This document shows positions 5,878 through 6,635 of a DNA stretch of 6,635 nt, piece by piece. The notes below the pieces were generated by a model. The model worked only from the letters and a program-made list of their open reading frames with translations, ran no database searches and was not told the origin of the DNA. The number at the start of each line of letters is the position of its first letter. The first letter of the stretch is position 1. The translations under genes and the position numbers were made by a program. This DNA is from Trebonia sp036276115 (GTDB lineage: Bacteria > Actinomycetota > Actinomycetes > Streptosporangiales > Streptosporangiaceae): the NCBI GenBank assembly GCA_036276115.1, contig DATBEM010000028.1, positions 1 through 6,635 of the forward strand. The letters run 5' to 3'.

Positions 5878-5905
5878 GCTGGTGGGATACCAGCGACTGC
5901 GCTGG
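5878..5905. terminator. Two overlapping, mutually exclusive hairpins in the convergent gap
   Basis: GCTGGT-GGGAT-ACCAGC (5878-5894) and CCAGCG-ACTG-CGCTGG (5890-5905) are both perfect six-pair stems sharing the CCAGC arm, so only one can form at a time. They lie between the stop codons of two convergent genes (5841 on plus, 5945 on minus), where a bidirectional terminator is expected. There is no T-tract on either strand. Confidence 0.45.
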
Positions 5906-5944
5906 CCAGGACGTGGCTCGCCGGCCGCGGTCACCTCGTTACGG

Positions 5945-6635
5945 TCACTTCGGCACGGGGACGCCCGCGAGCGTGGCCGGCAGCGATATCGATGGTAGCG
6001 GTATCGGCAGGCCAGGCAGCGGGGGCAGCGAGAACGACGGCAGGGGCAGCGACGGGATCGGGAACGGCAGCGGGGGCCACGGGCCCGCCTGCGGCGGGCC
6101 GGCCGGGGCGGGCGAGGGCGAGCCCGGGCCGGGGTTGCCGGTCGGGGCCGGATCCGGCCCGGTCGTCGGGCTCCCGGTGCAGACGCAGGTCGTCGGGCTG
6201 CCCGGCGCGGTCGGGGAGCCCGCCCGGCCCCCGGGCGCCGTCGGCGAGCTACCCGGCTGGCCGCCTGTGCCGCCAGGACCGCCCCCAGTGCCCGGGCCGC
6301 CCTTCCCGGCCCCGCCCCCGCTATGGCCGCCCGCGCCGCCGGTGCCCCCGCCGTGGCCGGAGCCGGCCGGGCCGCCGCCGTGCCCGGGGCCAGCCTGCCC
6401 CGGGCTGGCCCCGGGCACGCCCGGCCAGCGGGCGGAACCAGGACCGTCGTAGCCGCTGATGCCGGAGCCTGGCCCGCTGTAGCCGGGGCCGCCGAAGTCG
6501 CCCGCCGCATCGACCGGCCCGCCCCGGCCCGGCGTGGCCGACGGGGATGCCGCCGCCGAGCGCACCTGGTGGCCGCCGGCGGGCACCGCGAGCTGGACGA
6601 TCTTGACCGCGGACGAGATGCCGCCGCTAGCCGCC
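5945..6635 (-). CDS. 3' part of a gene for a Gly-rich/Pro-rich protein, function unknown; 5' end beyond window edge
   Basis: 229 codons are visible, open from the right edge to TGA 5947-5945. The first visible residues (ISSAVKIVQLAVPAGGHQ) look like the end of a folded domain. Then come a Ser/Ala stretch, a Gly-rich section and a Pro-rich tail ending LPSISLPATLAGVPVPK. A CVC pair (Cys-Val-Cys) lies in the middle of the low-complexity part. There is no LPXTG-type anchor and no clear membrane helix in the visible part. Such tails are common in actinobacterial surface and secreted proteins, but the head that would identify it lies outside the window. The in-frame GTG at 6586 is not needed as a start because the frame continues upstream. 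Caveat: the plus strand is also open over 5913-6452 with the same wobble positions; the minus strand is preferred because it stays open and becomes less repetitive at the edge. Confidence 0.6.
   Translation of the reverse strand, partial: AASGGISSAVKIVQLAVPAGGHQVRSAAASPSATPGRGGPVDAAGDFGGPGYSGPGSGISGYDGPGSARWPGVPGASPGQAGPGHGGGPAGSGHGGGTGGAGGHSGGGAGKGGPGTGGGPGGTGGQPGSSPTAPGGRAGSPTAPGSPTTCVCTGSPTTGPDPAPTGNPGPGSPSPAPAGPPQAGPWPPLPFPIPSLPLPSFSLPPLPGLPIPLPSISLPATLAGVPVPK

Noticed and set aside
5913..6452. 179-codon plus-strand Gly/Pro-rich frame
   Set aside because: It is the wobble-aligned complement of the minus-strand gene, has a weak start context (GTG with AGGA only two bases away), and closes before the right edge while the minus frame stays open.

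Overview
The window is very GC-rich. Its proteins are full of Ala, Gly, Arg and Pro, and codon third positions are almost all G or C. The left-hand gene closely resembles mycobacterial EthA. Together these point to a high-GC actinomycete; the genus cannot be told from the sequence. No tRNA, rRNA, CRISPR array, transposase or integrase is visible.

Layout, left to right. Four genes on the minus strand fill positions 1-5378, and transcription runs right to left. In order of transcription they are: (1) a 948-residue protein of unrecognised function, with three N-terminal membrane segments, a long low-complexity linker and a large cytoplasmic TPR-like region (5378-2532); (2) a ten-helix EamA/DMT-type transporter (2430-1450); (3) a small VOC-fold (glyoxalase/bleomycin-resistance-like) protein that lacks most of the usual metal ligands (1362-1012); (4) an EthA-like Baeyer-Villiger flavin monooxygenase that runs off the left edge (911-1). 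The gaps are about 87-101 bases. Each gene has its own ribosome binding site and two of the gaps contain clear inverted repeats, so one transcript is possible but not shown. No common pathway is evident. A link between the VOC protein, the exporter-like protein and the monooxygenase in handling small hydrophobic or toxic compounds is only a guess.

The 295-base region 5379-5673 is a divergent intergenic region with a marked AT-rich core at 5571-5600. To its right, a plus-strand ORF of 55 codons (5674-5841) has an excellent Shine-Dalgarno sequence and a textbook Sec signal peptide but almost no mature protein. It faces the 3' end of a minus-strand gene entering from the right edge (6635-5945), which encodes a Gly-rich then Pro-rich tail. 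The 103-base convergent gap between them holds several hairpins.

The points most worth attention are: the EthA homologue appears to carry a clean in-frame internal deletion of roughly 150-160 residues; the signal-peptide ORF looks like the stump of a secreted-protein gene, with codon usage breaking down at 5821; two near-copies of a 16-base palindrome flank that stump; and the large membrane/TPR protein has no recognised family and carries a 15-bp in-frame minisatellite. I did not find convincing evidence of a complete new multi-gene system here.
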